A stretch of DNA of 64,000 bases from the NCBI RefSeq assembly GCF_017303315.1, contig NZ_JAFKOI010000002.1, forward strand, positions 527,396-591,395. Reading direction: 5' to 3'. Source of the DNA: Bacillus sp. NTK071. Its GTDB lineage: Bacteria; Bacillota; Bacilli; Bacillales; Guptibacillaceae. Shown here piece by piece: positions 27,319-36,695 of this stretch; positions within the stretch are counted from its first letter, which is position 1, and the number at the start of each line of letters is the position of its first letter. Under the pieces are notes generated by a model, which searched no databases, was not told the origin of the DNA, and saw nothing but the letters and a program-made list of their open reading frames with translations. The translations under genes and the position numbers were made by a program.

Positions 27319-29081
27319 TACTTTTTCCCCGCTTTCTTCTTCGAATAATCGCGTTTACGAGGTGTAATTAATGATGTATCTACTTCTTCATAGTAAAACT
27401 CTGGTTTGTTGTTAACTGCATCGTATTTCGCCATAGTCGTTTTAAGCCAATCTTCATCATTACGATCTGGGAATTCAGGTTTGTAATGAGCTCCACGGCT
27501 TTCATTTCGATTAAGAGCACCAATTGTAATGACTCTTGCGAGCTGAAGCATGTTTGAAAGCTGTCGAGTAAATGACGCTCCCTGATTACTCCATTTAGAC
27601 GTATCATTAATATTGATATTCTCGTAACGCTCCATTAACTCTTGAATTTTTTCATCGGTTTCTCGAAGCTTCTCGTTATCTCTTACAACAGTAACATTTG
27701 CAGTCATCCACTCACCAAGTTCTTTATGAATCTGGTATGCGTTTTCTGTTCCATCCATTTTCATTATCGCATCTTGTTTGGACTGCTCTTCCTGCTGATG
27801 CTTCTCAAATAGTGTTGATGATAAATCTTCAACAGTTTCTTCAAGACCGTTAATATATTCAACCGCGTTCGGGCCAGCGACCATTCCTCCATAAATAGAA
27901 GAAAGTAGCGAGTTTGCTCCAAGACGATTTCCACCATGTTGAGAATAATCACATTCACCAGCTGCAAACAATCCTGGAATATTCGTTTGCTGGTTGAAGT
28001 CAACCCATAGACCACCCATAGAATAGTGAACAGCAGGGAAGATTTTCATCGGTACTTTACGAGGATCATCTCCCATGAATTTCTCATAAATTTCAATGAT
28101 TCCGCCAAGTTTAACATCAAGCTCTTTAGAGTCTTTATGGGAAAGATCAAGGTAAACCATATTTTCGCCATTGATTCCAAGCTTTTGACGTACACAAACA
28201 TCAAAAATCTCTCTCGTTGCAATATCTCGTGGAACGAGGTTACCGTATGCAGGATATTTTTCTTCAAGGAAATACCATGGTTTACCGTCTTTGTAAGTCC
28301 AAACACGTCCGCCTTCCCCACGCGCAGATTCACTCATAAGACGTAGCTTATCATCCCCAGGAATAGCAGTAGGGTGGATTTGAATGAACTCACCATTCGA
28401 GTATATCGCTCCCTGCTTATACAGTGCACCAGCTGCTGAACCAGTATTAATAACAGAATTCGTGCTTTTACCAAAGATGATTCCAGGGCCGCCAGTTGCC
28501 ATAATAACAGCGTCTGCTTCAAAGCTACGAATTTCAGATGTCGTAAGATTTTCACCTACAACACCGCGACATACGCCATCATCATCAAGAATTGCGGATA
28601 GGAATTCCCATCCTTCATATTTCGTTACAAGTCCAGCGACTTCATGTCTACGTACCTGTTCATCTAATGCATAAAGTAACTGCTGTCCTGTTGTTGCCCC
28701 TGCAAATGCAGTACGGTGGTGCTGTGTACCACCAAAGCGTCGGAAGTCTAGTAGGCCTTCAGGCGTTCTATTGAACATAACCCCCATACGGTCCATCAAA
28801 TGAATGATACCAGGTGCGGCATCACACATAGCTTTTACTGGAGGTTGGTTAGCAAGAAAGTCTCCTCCATAAACTGTATCATCAAAGTGTTCCCAGGGAG
28901 AATCCCCTTCACCTTTGGTATTAACAGCTCCATTAATTCCCCCCTGTGCACAAACAGAGTGAGATCGTTTAACTGGTACGATGGAAAGCAAGTCTACATT
29001 CATTCCGGCTTCTGCCGCTTTGATCGTTGCCATTAACCCGGCAAGACCGCCTCCAACGATTACTAATTTACCTTTACTCAT
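27318..29081 (-). CDS. sdhA: Succinate dehydrogenase flavoprotein subunit
   Basis: A 587-residue flavoprotein that oxidises succinate to fumarate in the TCA cycle. It is membrane-bound on the cytoplasmic side through SdhC. The FAD dinucleotide fold VIVGGGLAGLMA is at residues 5-16. The FAD-linking His is in KRSHSVCAQGGINGA. The active-site loop HPTAIPGDDKLRLMSESARG and HYSMGGLWVD are present. The start ATG at 29081 follows AAGGGGGAA. It belongs to the Bacillus type-B complex with a single membrane subunit. Confidence 0.98.
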   Translation of the reverse strand: MSKGKLVIVGGGLAGLMATIKAAEAGMNVDLLSIVPVKRSHSVCAQGGINGAVNTKGEGDSPWEHFDDTVYGGDFLANQPPVKAMCDAAPGIIHLMDRMGVMFNRTPEGLLDFRRFGGTQHHRTAFAGATTGQQLLYALDEQVRRHEVAGLVTKYEGWEFLSAILDDDGVCRGVVGENLTTSEIRSFEADAVIMATGGPGIIFGKSTNSVINTGSAAGALYKQGAIYSNGEFIQIHPTAIPGDDKLRLMSESARGEGGRVWTYKDGKPWYFLEEKYPAYGNLVPRDIATREIFDVCVRQKLGINGENMVYLDLSHKDSKELDVKLGGIIEIYEKFMGDDPRKVPMKIFPAVHYSMGGLWVDFNQQTNIPGLFAAGECDYSQHGGNRLGANSLLSSIYGGMVAGPNAVEYINGLEETVEDLSSTLFEKHQQEEQSKQDAIMKMDGTENAYQIHKELGEWMTANVTVVRDNEKLRETDEKIQELMERYENININDTSKWSNQGASFTRQLSNMLQLARVITIGALNRNESRGAHYKPEFPDRNDEDWLKTTMAKYDAVNNKPEFYYEEVDTSLITPRKRDYSKKKAGKK

Positions 29082-29160
29082 AAGAACGGTTCCCCCTTAA
29101 ATGCTGGCTCTGTCTGGAGTATTATGTATCCAGACTTGGTGGTGAAGACTGTTCGGTTTC

Positions 29161-29769
29161 TTATACGAATGCAAATAATGCGCGAATTCCAACGACTGAT
29201 AGTGCAAGGAAAATAATCATTGTCACATATGTCATTGCACGTTGTGATTTCGGTGTTACTGTTAAGCCCCAGCTTACGAAGAATGACCATAAACCATTCG
29301 CAAAGTGGAATACAGTACCTACAACACCAACGATGTAAAAGATCATCATGCCTGGGTTTGATAGAATATCAGCCATCATTTGGTAGTTAACTTCGGCTCC
29401 CATAGCAGCTTGTATTCTAGTTTGCCAAACGTGCCATGTTACAAAAATAAGAACGATCACACCAGATATCCGCTGCAAATAAAACATCCAATTGCGTAAA
29501 TAGCCATAAGTACTTACGTTATTTTTGGATTGAAATGCGATAAAAACACCATATATCGCATGGAATAAGAGCGGTAAGAAAATAACGAAAATTTCTAATA
29601 GATAACGATAAGGTAGGCTTTCCATGAAATGCGCTGCTGCATTAAAGTCCTCTGGCCCTCTTGTTGCGAAGTAGTTTACAGTTAGATGTTGCGTAACATA
29701 GAGTCCGAGTGGAATAACCCCTAGAAGCGAATGCAATTTTCGGCTTACAAAGTCTCGACTTGCGGCCAT
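29161..29769 (-). CDS. sdhC: Succinate dehydrogenase cytochrome b558 subunit
   Basis: A 202-residue membrane anchor with five transmembrane helices and two b haems (type B). Candidate haem-ligand histidines occur in helices at LHSLLGVIPL, VTQHLTVNY, LLFHAIYGV, VTWHVWQTR and TVFHFANGLW. It reduces menaquinone. The ATG at 29769 follows a GGGGGACA site. It is first of the sdhCAB operon, with 80 bases to sdhA. Confidence 0.97.
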   Translation of the reverse strand: MAASRDFVSRKLHSLLGVIPLGLYVTQHLTVNYFATRGPEDFNAAAHFMESLPYRYLLEIFVIFLPLLFHAIYGVFIAFQSKNNVSTYGYLRNWMFYLQRISGVIVLIFVTWHVWQTRIQAAMGAEVNYQMMADILSNPGMMIFYIVGVVGTVFHFANGLWSFFVSWGLTVTPKSQRAMTYVTMIIFLALSVVGIRALFAFV

Positions 29770-29888
29770 GTTTTGTGTGTCCCCCTTTTAAGTTGTTAAG
29801 CTACCATCTGTCAGTGCATTTTTCTACAATAGAAGTCTTTGCATGCACAGAAATCATCGCTTTCTGTCGATTAAATTGTGACATAACC

Positions 29889-29917
29889 ATTGTACTCCCA
29901 TCATTTAGGACCGTCAA
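29889..29917 (-). promoter_or_regulatory. Promoter of sdhCAB
   Basis: On the minus strand TTGACG (29912-29917), 17 bases, TACAAT (29889-29894). It gives a leader of about 115 bases before sdhC. The rest of the 29770-30072 gap shows nothing else I can name; it must also hold the divergent yslB promoter. Confidence 0.75.
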
Positions 29918-30072
29918 GAAAACGCGTACATTCAGATTTTTCAAAAACTCTTTACAAGACTTCAATTTGTCACAATTGAATGCGCTTTAATTTCTTCAAT
30001 TTCTATCTATCGTGCTATGGAGGATTCCGCTTCTAAACGTTATAATTATAGCAGACAAGCTAGGAGGAATTT

Positions 30073-30516
30073 ATGTTTAAGAAGCGTACAAACACGATCG
30101 ACTATAGTCATGAAGTAGAAACAACAGCTTTTGGGTATGAATTCTTCAGGGAGATTCTTCTTCCTGAGCTTTTAGGGAATGAACAGCCAGCCGTCCTTTA
30201 CTGGACAGGCAAAGAGATGGCAAGACAATTTCCTCTCTCTTCTAAAGAAGAAATAATGGATTTCTTTAAGAATGCAAGTTGGGGCACGCTCTTAGTTCAA
30301 CAGGAAAAAAAGAATGAAATCACCTTCTTGCTCCAATCACCATTAATTACTGAACGAAAGAATACGACCCGCATCTCCTGTTATCAGCTAGAAGCTGGAT
30401 TTATATCTGAGCAGTATCAAAACATGCTTAAATGTATAACAGAAGCCTATGAAACTGACAAAAAAAATGAGATTCAGTTCACAGTTAAATGGGATCCAAA
30501 AGACAAAATAGAATAA
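30073..30516 (+). CDS. yslB: YslB-like protein (DUF2507, V4R-like fold)
   Basis: A 147-residue soluble protein of unknown function. It has the form of the Bacillus YslB/DUF2507 family: RDTIDYS-like start (TNTIDYSHEVETTAFGYEFF), a central VLYWTGKEMARQFPL and a Leu/Gln-rich beta segment FLLQSPLITE. No catalytic motif is visible. The ATG follows TAGGAGGAATTT. It is divergent from sdhC and convergent with lysC, exactly as in Bacillus subtilis. Confidence 0.88.
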   Translation: MFKKRTNTIDYSHEVETTAFGYEFFREILLPELLGNEQPAVLYWTGKEMARQFPLSSKEEIMDFFKNASWGTLLVQQEKKNEITFLLQSPLITERKNTTRISCYQLEAGFISEQYQNMLKCITEAYETDKKNEIQFTVKWDPKDKIE

Positions 30517-30517
30517 A

Positions 30518-30545
30518 AGGGAGACCCAATGTGGTCTCCCTTTTG
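30518..30545. terminator. Bidirectional terminator between yslB and lysC
   Basis: Stem AAAGGGAGACC/GGTCTCCCTTT with loop CAATGT, A-rich on the left and T-rich on the right, serving both convergent genes. Confidence 0.9.
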
Positions 30546-30549
30546 TTCG

Positions 30550-31050
30550 TTAAACTTGTTGAACTGGCTTTCTTTCGTCTAATTGGAATTTATCATGAAG
30601 TGATTCAATTGCGTAAATCATCTTATCTTGTGGCACAATTGTCGAGACTTTAATTTCAGACGTACTGACCATCTTAATTTCAATACCTTGTTCAGACAGT
30701 ACTTCAAACATCTGGGCAGCGACACCAGGGTTTGAGATCATTCCTGATCCTACAATTGATACTTTAGCTAAATCAGACTCATGGAAAATATTCTCATATG
30801 GCAGTTTAACTTTAATTCGATGTAGGACATCCAATGTTAACTCAAGAGAGGCAGTTTCAATCGAAAATGAAATGCTTGTCGTATTCTTTTCACTTGTACT
30901 CTGGATAATAACATCGACATTAATCCCATTAGACGCTAGTGATGAGAAAAGAGATGGTAGTGTTGTAATCTCATTTGGTAATCCAGAAATTGTTACTTTT
31001 GTTACGTTACTTTCAAATGCCAGACCCCTGACGACTAGATTTTGCTCCAT
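30550..31050 (-). CDS. Internal in-frame start of lysC: aspartokinase beta subunit
   Basis: The ATG at 31050 (MEQNLVVRGLAFES) is preceded by a perfect AGGAGG (31059-31064) at 8 bases. It would give a 166-residue protein made only of the two ACT domains. Bacillus subtilis aspartokinase II is known to be an alpha2-beta2 enzyme whose beta subunit arises from just such an internal start, so the arrangement is conserved. Confidence 0.82.
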   Translation of the reverse strand: MEQNLVVRGLAFESNVTKVTISGLPNEITTLPSLFSSLASNGINVDVIIQSTSEKNTTSISFSIETASLELTLDVLHRIKVKLPYENIFHESDLAKVSIVGSGMISNPGVAAQMFEVLSEQGIEIKMVSTSEIKVSTIVPQDKMIYAIESLHDKFQLDERKPVQQV

Positions 31051-31785
31051 TGATGCTACCTCCTCAATTAACGTTCCAGGTTCATTCGTAAAGCTTGAGC
31101 GGACCTCAAGCAATATATTGTAATTTTTAGCGAACTCAACCGCTCTTGGATGCAGAACTCCTGCCCCCAGATTGGCTAGTTCAAGCATTTCATCATAAGA
31201 AATGGTAGACAATTTCCTTGCTGCCTTTACATAACGAGGATCGGTCGTATAAACACCATCTACATCTGTATAAATTTCACAACGATCTGCCTTAAGAGCT
31301 GCAGCAATAGCAACTGCTGTTGTGTCAGACCCACCCCTACCAAGCGTAGCAATATCGTTAGTATCAGTAAGGCCCTGGAATCCTGCAACGATTACAATTT
31401 TCCCTTCTGCAAGGTGCTGGTTCATTCTTTTTGCATCGATATCAAGTATTCTCGCATTGCCATGAAACGTTTCTGTCTTTATTCCAGCCTGCCAGCCAGT
31501 TAGTGATACCGAATCGTATCCTGCTTCTTGTATTGCCATTGAAAGTAGCGCAGTTGTCACTTGCTCACCAGTTGTTAGAAGCATGTCTAGCTCCCTAGCG
31601 GACGGTTTTGTTGTAATTCCCTTAGTTAATCCCACAAGTTCATCGGTTGTTTTCCCCATAGCAGATACGACAGCTACAACTTCGTCTCCTGCATCCACTG
31701 CCTCAATGAGTCTTCTTGAGACATTTTTAATCTTTTCTACATCGCCTACAGATGTGCCTCCAAACTTTAATACGCGTAGTCCCAC
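30550..31785 (-). CDS. lysC: Aspartokinase (lysine-sensitive, aspartokinase II type)
   Basis: The enzyme phosphorylates aspartate, the first step to lysine, diaminopimelate, methionine and threonine. It has 411 residues. The kinase domain starts VGLRVLKFGGTSVG and includes VAGFQGLTDTNDIATLGRGGSDTTA. Two ACT regulatory domains lie in the C-terminal 160 residues. I place the start at GTG 31785, matching MGLIVQKFGGTS of the Bacillus protein, 8 bases after AAGGA. Starts at 31806 or 31794 lack a site. An internal ribosome-binding site can yield the beta subunit (separate entry). Expression is controlled by an upstream lysine riboswitch. Confidence 0.96.
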   Translation of the reverse strand: MGLRVLKFGGTSVGDVEKIKNVSRRLIEAVDAGDEVVAVVSAMGKTTDELVGLTKGITTKPSARELDMLLTTGEQVTTALLSMAIQEAGYDSVSLTGWQAGIKTETFHGNARILDIDAKRMNQHLAEGKIVIVAGFQGLTDTNDIATLGRGGSDTTAVAIAAALKADRCEIYTDVDGVYTTDPRYVKAARKLSTISYDEMLELANLGAGVLHPRAVEFAKNYNILLEVRSSFTNEPGTLIEEVASMEQNLVVRGLAFESNVTKVTISGLPNEITTLPSLFSSLASNGINVDVIIQSTSEKNTTSISFSIETASLELTLDVLHRIKVKLPYENIFHESDLAKVSIVGSGMISNPGVAAQMFEVLSEQGIEIKMVSTSEIKVSTIVPQDKMIYAIESLHDKFQLDERKPVQQV

Positions 31786-31963
31786 TCTCTCCATCCTTTC
31801 TCTCATGTAACTGGTTTCTCACTCTATTTATGCGTTTATAGTACACGCCTCACTAAACAAGAGTTATATGGATATTCGATAAACAGAGATAATCGCCTAA
31901 TTCTTATTGGCAAAAGTCTCTGTTTTGTTACACTTTATTCTTTTATAAAAAAGGTAATAAAGT

Positions 31964-32216
31964 ATAAAAAAAACAACAATGAGAAAAACCTCACTGTTGT
32001 TTTCATAACAAATCCAAGAAAACGTCCCTTTGTGAGATAGTTCTCCATCCAATTCCAGGGCAGGTATTGGATGACAGCCCTACATTTATTCAATGCAGAT
32101 CCAGCTTCAGACAGATAAGCGTCTTTCCACTTCGGCAAATTCCCCTTTCAGCTCCTGTCGACGAGTCTTATCACTCTTAAGTGAGCTTACTAATGGTTTT
32201 TGCGCCTCTACCATCA
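31964..32216 (-). ncRNA. Lysine riboswitch (L box) of lysC with terminator
   Basis: The minus-strand leader contains the conserved L-box pieces in order: GATGGTAGAGGCGC, ACCATTAGTAAG, AGCTGAAAGGGGAATT with TGCCGAAG, GCATTGAATAAATGTAGGGC and GGAGAACTATCTCAC. The intrinsic terminator stem AACAACAATGAG/CTCACTGTTGTT lies at 31972-32001 and is followed by eight T residues. Lysine binding would favour termination. Confidence 0.95.
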
Positions 32217-32254
32217 CTTCAACTTTCGAAGTGTGGAACTATTAAATTTCATTC

Positions 32255-32283
32255 ATTATAACGGACTTAGCACAAAGCCGCAA
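32255..32283 (-). promoter_or_regulatory. Promoter of the lysC leader
   Basis: TTGCGG (32278-32283), 17 bases, TATAAT (32255-32260) on the minus strand. It lies just downstream of uvrC and upstream of the L box. Confidence 0.75.
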
Positions 32284-32297
32284 CAGGTTGCAGTAAA

Positions 32298-34079
32298 TTA
32301 ATTCGCTTGATTCTCGAATCTTGCTAGTAATTCCTTTGCAACATTGTGAGGTAAACCGGCTTCTTGCAGTTCATCTATACTTGCTTCTTTCATTTTTTTA
32401 ATTGATCCAAAATGTTTTAAAAGCATTTTTTTACGCTTCTCTCCAATGCCTGGTATATCATCAAGACTTGACTTAAGCATGGATTTCCCTCGAAGCTGAC
32501 GATGGAATGTAATCGCAAAACGATGGACTTCATCTTGAATTCGTTGCAAAAGGTAAAATTCTTGACTGTTTCTAGGTAAATAGACACCAACAGGAGGATC
32601 GCCAATGAGCAAATGAGACGTTTTATGTTTCTCATCTTTTGTTAAAGAACAAACAGGTATATCAAGGCCAAGTTCATTCTCAAGAACATCTTTTGCAGCT
32701 TGAATCTGAGCAATTCCACCATCAATAATTATTAAGTCTGGTAGTGGTCCACTCTCTTTGAGCATTCTTGAGTATCGTCTACGAACAACTTCTTTCATTG
32801 ATCCGACGTCATTAGGCCCTTCAACCGTTTTAATTTTGTATTTCCGATACTCATTTTTCTTAGGTTTGCCATCCAAAAAAACAACCATGGCAGATACAGG
32901 ATTTGTACCTTGTATATTAGAATTATCAAATGCTTCTATTCGGAGCGGGGCATCTATACCAAGTTGATTTCCTAAATTCTCAACTGCATCAATTGTTCTC
33001 TTCTCGTCACGCTCAATTAGTGAGAATTTCTCATTCAGAGCAATCGTAGCATTTTTCACCGTCAGCTCAACGAGTTCTTTTTTCTTGCCACGCTTCGGTT
33101 GATGAACAGGAATATCAAGCAACTCTTGTGCAATCTCTGCATTCACTTGCTGGGGCAATAGCAATTCTTTTGGTTTAGGGTGATTTTTTTGTAGATAAAA
33201 CTGTCCAAGGTACGTTAAAAAGTCCTCTTCCGCCTCATTATAGAATGGAAACAATGAAACATCTCTTTCAATAAGCTTTCCCTGACGTACAAAAAAGACT
33301 TGAACACACATCCACCCTTTATCGTAGCTGTAACCAAAAATATCCCTATCAATTCCATCATTGGATTGAATCTTTTGCACTTCCATTACTTTATCAATAT
33401 GATACATGAGATCGCGATACTCTTTTGCTCTCTCGAAATCCATATTTTCAGCGGCAAGACCCATTTTCCGCTCGATGTCCTCCTTGACCTCTTGATGGCC
33501 ACCATTTAAAAAGCGGGTAATACCATCGATCATTTCCTTATTTTGTTCTTTGGTAACATCTTTCACACAAGGTGCAAGACACTGACCAATATGATAATAA
33601 AGGCAAACACGGTCAGGCATTTTTCTACATTTCCTTAGCGGATAAAGACGATCCAGCAGCTTCTTTGTTGCACTTGCTGCATATGCATTTGGATATGGAC
33701 CAAAATATTTTCCTTTATCTTTCTTTATCTTCCTCGTGGTAATTAAACGTGGTTGCTCTTCAGATGTAATTTTAATGTACGGATAGCTTTTATCGTCTTT
33801 TAACATGACATTATATTTAGGGTCATGCTTTTTAATTAAATTTAGCTCAAGAATCAGTGCTTCAAGATCCGTGGATGTAACAATATATTCCAGATCGCGA
33901 ATTTCACTCACTAGACGCTGTGTCTTTCCATCATGGGATCCACTAAAATAAGAACGCACTCTATTTTTAAGAACCTTTGCTTTCCCAACGTAAATAATCG
34001 TTCCCTGGCGATCTTTCATTAAGTAGCACCCGGGCTGGTCAGGAAGGATGGCTAGCTTGTTTTTAAGTTGTTGCTCCAT
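32298..34079 (-). CDS. uvrC: Excinuclease ABC subunit C
   Basis: The dual-incision nuclease of nucleotide excision repair, acting with UvrA and UvrB. It has 593 residues. The N-terminal GIY-YIG nuclease domain has [19 protein letters not shown] (about 17-35). A Cys-rich knuckle [15 protein letters not shown] follows, then a UVR motif for UvrB binding near 205. The RNase H-like C-nuclease domain has [21 protein letters not shown] and [10 protein letters not shown]. Two C-terminal helix-hairpin-helix motifs include [19 protein letters not shown]. Start ATG at 34079. In Bacillus subtilis it follows trxA directly; here an extra block intervenes. Confidence 0.98.
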   Translation of the reverse strand: MEQQLKNKLAILPDQPGCYLMKDRQGTIIYVGKAKVLKNRVRSYFSGSHDGKTQRLVSEIRDLEYIVTSTDLEALILELNLIKKHDPKYNVMLKDDKSYPYIKITSEEQPRLITTRKIKKDKGKYFGPYPNAYAASATKKLLDRLYPLRKCRKMPDRVCLYYHIGQCLAPCVKDVTKEQNKEMIDGITRFLNGGHQEVKEDIERKMGLAAENMDFERAKEYRDLMYHIDKVMEVQKIQSNDGIDRDIFGYSYDKGWMCVQVFFVRQGKLIERDVSLFPFYNEAEEDFLTYLGQFYLQKNHPKPKELLLPQQVNAEIAQELLDIPVHQPKRGKKKELVELTVKNATIALNEKFSLIERDEKRTIDAVENLGNQLGIDAPLRIEAFDNSNIQGTNPVSAMVVFLDGKPKKNEYRKYKIKTVEGPNDVGSMKEVVRRRYSRMLKESGPLPDLIIIDGGIAQIQAAKDVLENELGLDIPVCSLTKDEKHKTSHLLIGDPPVGVYLPRNSQEFYLLQRIQDEVHRFAITFHRQLRGKSMLKSSLDDIPGIGEKRKKMLLKHFGSIKKMKEASIDELQEAGLPHNVAKELLARFENQAN

Positions 34080-34155
34080 GCTGACTCACCTCACTATTTC
34101 CTTTAAAGGCGTATCTATGTTCGCCTCTCATTGTATCACATTTCCGCCATATTCT

Positions 34156-35652
34156 TTATTCTCGATACTCGTATAAGACAATGTCGTCATAAACCGGATC
34201 ATATATGGAGGATGAATGAAAGTCTTTCACTTTCTTAATGGCATTTACAATGGGACTGCCTTGTTCTTTAAATCCATCTACAACTTCCCCTGTTAAGAAA
34301 ATCCGATGGTTTTCGTAATAACTTTTATCAGATTGAAAAGTAGAGTACGTATAGATCTGTTCGTGTTCAAAATCGGTATCTACGTATTCCATTACCCTTG
34401 TTTCTTCCCATGTATACACAATAACCGGTTCCTCTATATCTTCTAGAAAGTCAATGAGTTGATGGACAGCTGCTGGCTTCGTCCCCTCTTTCATAACGTT
34501 GTATGACAATACAGTTTGTGTTAACACTATGCCGATCAGAAGAATTATCACGCTATTACGTAGAAAATTATGATTTATACAAACTAGATAAACAAGACTA
34601 AACATCATCATCGTTGGTAGAGGAAGAATATGTCTAGGTTTATCAATGTTTTGTGCAAATAAAGCCCAGAGTAAATAGCTAATAAACATCAATACATACG
34701 CCCAACCAAAAGGAGATCGGTAGGAGATATTTGTTTTGTTCGATAAGTTGTTAGCCCCAACTAGTGTCAATAACCCCAATAGAACTATCAATAAAATGCT
34801 CTGACCGCTACTACCAGTCCACATGATATTATGAATGAATAAATCGAGAACTCTTTCATATAAAGTTGAAGAAGCTGATACCGCAGTTCCACCCCAATCT
34901 TGAAAATGACCAGTTGAGAATCCTAGTGCTAGTTGAACGAATGCTGCTACTCCTCCTTCTGATACAGCAAGGCCAGCCACCCAAATCAACTGAAACAATA
35001 ACGCGATACCAATTTGAATGACTAAAAACGAGAGGTATTCACGCATTTTGTATTGCTTTCTTCGTGATAGTAAAAGGAACAGAAGTCCAATGCCAAACGG
35101 CAAGTACGATAGCCGAATGCCTAGTAGGAAACTAAATAATAAAGATGACAAAACAACAAATCCAGTTGATGTTCGCTGAAAGGCGATATTTAGTACCCAA
35201 ATATACCACCAGAGAATAGCCACTGCAGATGCTTCACTCATTGGTTGAATTGTCATGACATTTAGAAATACCATCGATTGAATAATTGCTACCGCCACTA
35301 CACTACTAGTCTTTGAGAGATAGGAGCGACTTAGGGCATAAACTGGATAAATTGTTGTAAGTAATAAGATAGAATTCCAAATGGAAAGGGCTTGAGCAGG
35401 ATTTACAATCCACTTATTTATAAACATCCCACCTAGGATGAAATAAGGATACCCTGGGAAATGTGGCTGCATAGCAAATAGGTCAAATCTATTTAATGCT
35501 AAAGAGAAGTCAACCTGATCCCATGAACGCGGCACATCAATTGCATAGACGAGTCTCCACCATATGATAAGAAATATACTGCTTACGGAAACAGTCCATA
35601 GTGCACGTATCAAAAACTTATTCCATACGAAATGCTTCTTTAAACGATTCAA
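34156..35652 (-). CDS. Polytopic membrane protein, GT-C-type glycosyltransferase candidate
   Basis: A 498-residue membrane protein with about ten to twelve membrane helices and a soluble C-terminal tail from about residue 415. The first extracytoplasmic loop carries SWDQVDFSLALNRFDLFAMQ followed by PHFPGYPYFI. An acidic residue in this loop and the fold resemble GT-C enzymes that use polyprenyl-phosphate sugars. I recognise the fold, not the exact family. The start appears to be TTG at 35652 behind GAAGGGTGATGAGG. It lies downstream of the FTR1 permease behind a terminator, and near a DPM1-like gene that could make its lipid-linked donor. Function is therefore inferred. Confidence 0.7.
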   Translation of the reverse strand: MNRLKKHFVWNKFLIRALWTVSVSSIFLIIWWRLVYAIDVPRSWDQVDFSLALNRFDLFAMQPHFPGYPYFILGGMFINKWIVNPAQALSIWNSILLLTTIYPVYALSRSYLSKTSSVVAVAIIQSMVFLNVMTIQPMSEASAVAILWWYIWVLNIAFQRTSTGFVVLSSLLFSFLLGIRLSYLPFGIGLLFLLLSRRKQYKMREYLSFLVIQIGIALLFQLIWVAGLAVSEGGVAAFVQLALGFSTGHFQDWGGTAVSASSTLYERVLDLFIHNIMWTGSSGQSILLIVLLGLLTLVGANNLSNKTNISYRSPFGWAYVLMFISYLLWALFAQNIDKPRHILPLPTMMMFSLVYLVCINHNFLRNSVIILLIGIVLTQTVLSYNVMKEGTKPAAVHQLIDFLEDIEEPVIVYTWEETRVMEYVDTDFEHEQIYTYSTFQSDKSYYENHRIFLTGEVVDGFKEQGSPIVNAIKKVKDFHSSSIYDPVYDDIVLYEYRE

Positions 35653-35690
35653 CCCTCATCACCCTTCACAGACTCGTAATAATAAAGAAA

Positions 35691-35722
35691 AAGCACAAGA
35701 CGATATGCTTCGCCTTGCACTT
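35691..35722 (-). terminator. Terminator of the FTR1 operon
   Basis: A 13 bp stem with G-U pairs (AAGTGCAAGGCGA/TCGTCTTGTGCTT on the minus strand), loop of six, then TTTCTTTATT. Confidence 0.82.
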
Positions 35723-35728
35723 AATCAA

Positions 35729-36667
35729 TTATTTAACCGCTGATTCATTCATCTTGTTTGTTGCTTTAAATACTGATGATTTTGGTTCTTTAACACTAGC
35801 TTTCACAGGTTCTTTTTTCGAATTAACTAGTAGGTAAATGACTGCAAAATATCCGATATAAGCAACAATTTCTTCAATAGATGGCATAGAAGAATAACCA
35901 AACAATGCTTTAAAGAAAATGCCTACATCTCCGGAAAGCAATGGAGCTACACCATGATCACGAAGGTAGTGAGCATAATCAATCGGATGCTCCGGCATGA
36001 ACCAAGTTAAATCGTAAACGTGAGGCATAACGCTTCCGATCATTTTAATATCCTGCATCATTGAAATGCCTTGAACAAACAATCCACCTGCAATTAATAC
36101 AATGAAGATACCGGTAATTTTAAAGAAAGATTTAAGTGGGATACGCATTGTTCCCTTAAAGAAAAAGTAGGATACAGCGGAAGCAATTACAATTCCTGTA
36201 AGCGCTCCCCATCCTTGAAATCCTTTGCCAATATCTCCACCAGTAATGGCAGCGAAGAAGAAGACCGTCTCAACACCTTCACGAAGAACGACGAGAAATG
36301 AATGAATAACCATTCCAACCACATTACCTGTGGTAATATACTGAGTCATTTTACCTTCTGTCTTACCTTTAAGATTTCGACTATGTGAAGCCATCCAGAA
36401 AACCATCTGAGTAAGCAGAACAGCAGAGATTAGCATAATGGAAATCTTCAGGTAGATCTCACTTCCCATTGCAGCGAACCCTGTGAAGACAACTTGGAAC
36501 AACATCGCGACACCAACGCTTGCTACTACTGCAAGACCTGCACCAAGCCAGACAAATTTATTATACTGGCACTGTCCCATTCTCTTCATGTACGTAGTTA
36601 TGATTCCAATGATGAGAAGTGCTTCAAGTACTTCTCTGAACATAATCAGTAATGCCTGAATTTCCAT
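35729..36667 (-). CDS. FTR1/EfeU-family iron permease
   Basis: A membrane iron permease of 312 residues. Seven membrane helices are visible. The two REXXE-type iron-translocation motifs of the FTR1 family are intact: FREVLEALLI at about residues 9-18 and VLREGVETVFF near 130. Unlike Bacillus subtilis EfeU (YwbL), which has a large extracellular N-domain, this protein starts directly at the first membrane helix. The missing domain seems to be encoded by the gene just upstream. The ATG at 36667 follows GAAAGGGGA. No EfeB peroxidase gene is nearby. It is controlled by a Fur box. Confidence 0.92.
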   Translation of the reverse strand: MEIQALLIMFREVLEALLIIGIITTYMKRMGQCQYNKFVWLGAGLAVVASVGVAMLFQVVFTGFAAMGSEIYLKISIMLISAVLLTQMVFWMASHSRNLKGKTEGKMTQYITTGNVVGMVIHSFLVVLREGVETVFFFAAITGGDIGKGFQGWGALTGIVIASAVSYFFFKGTMRIPLKSFFKITGIFIVLIAGGLFVQGISMMQDIKMIGSVMPHVYDLTWFMPEHPIDYAHYLRDHGVAPLLSGDVGIFFKALFGYSSMPSIEEIVAYIGYFAVIYLLVNSKKEPVKASVKEPKSSVFKATNKMNESAVK

Positions 36668-36695
36668 TATGCTTTCCCCTTTCTGCAAACAAATG

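Noticed and set aside
31935-32138. A 67-codon minus-strand open frame upstream of lysC
   Set aside because: It lies entirely within the lysine riboswitch and terminator, has no ribosome-binding site and no family resemblance.
34156-35652. Calling this membrane protein a protein O-mannosyltransferase (PMT)
   Set aside because: The first-loop acidic motif and topology suggest GT-C, but no PMT-specific DD/DE motif or MIR domain is present, so only the superfamily is supported.
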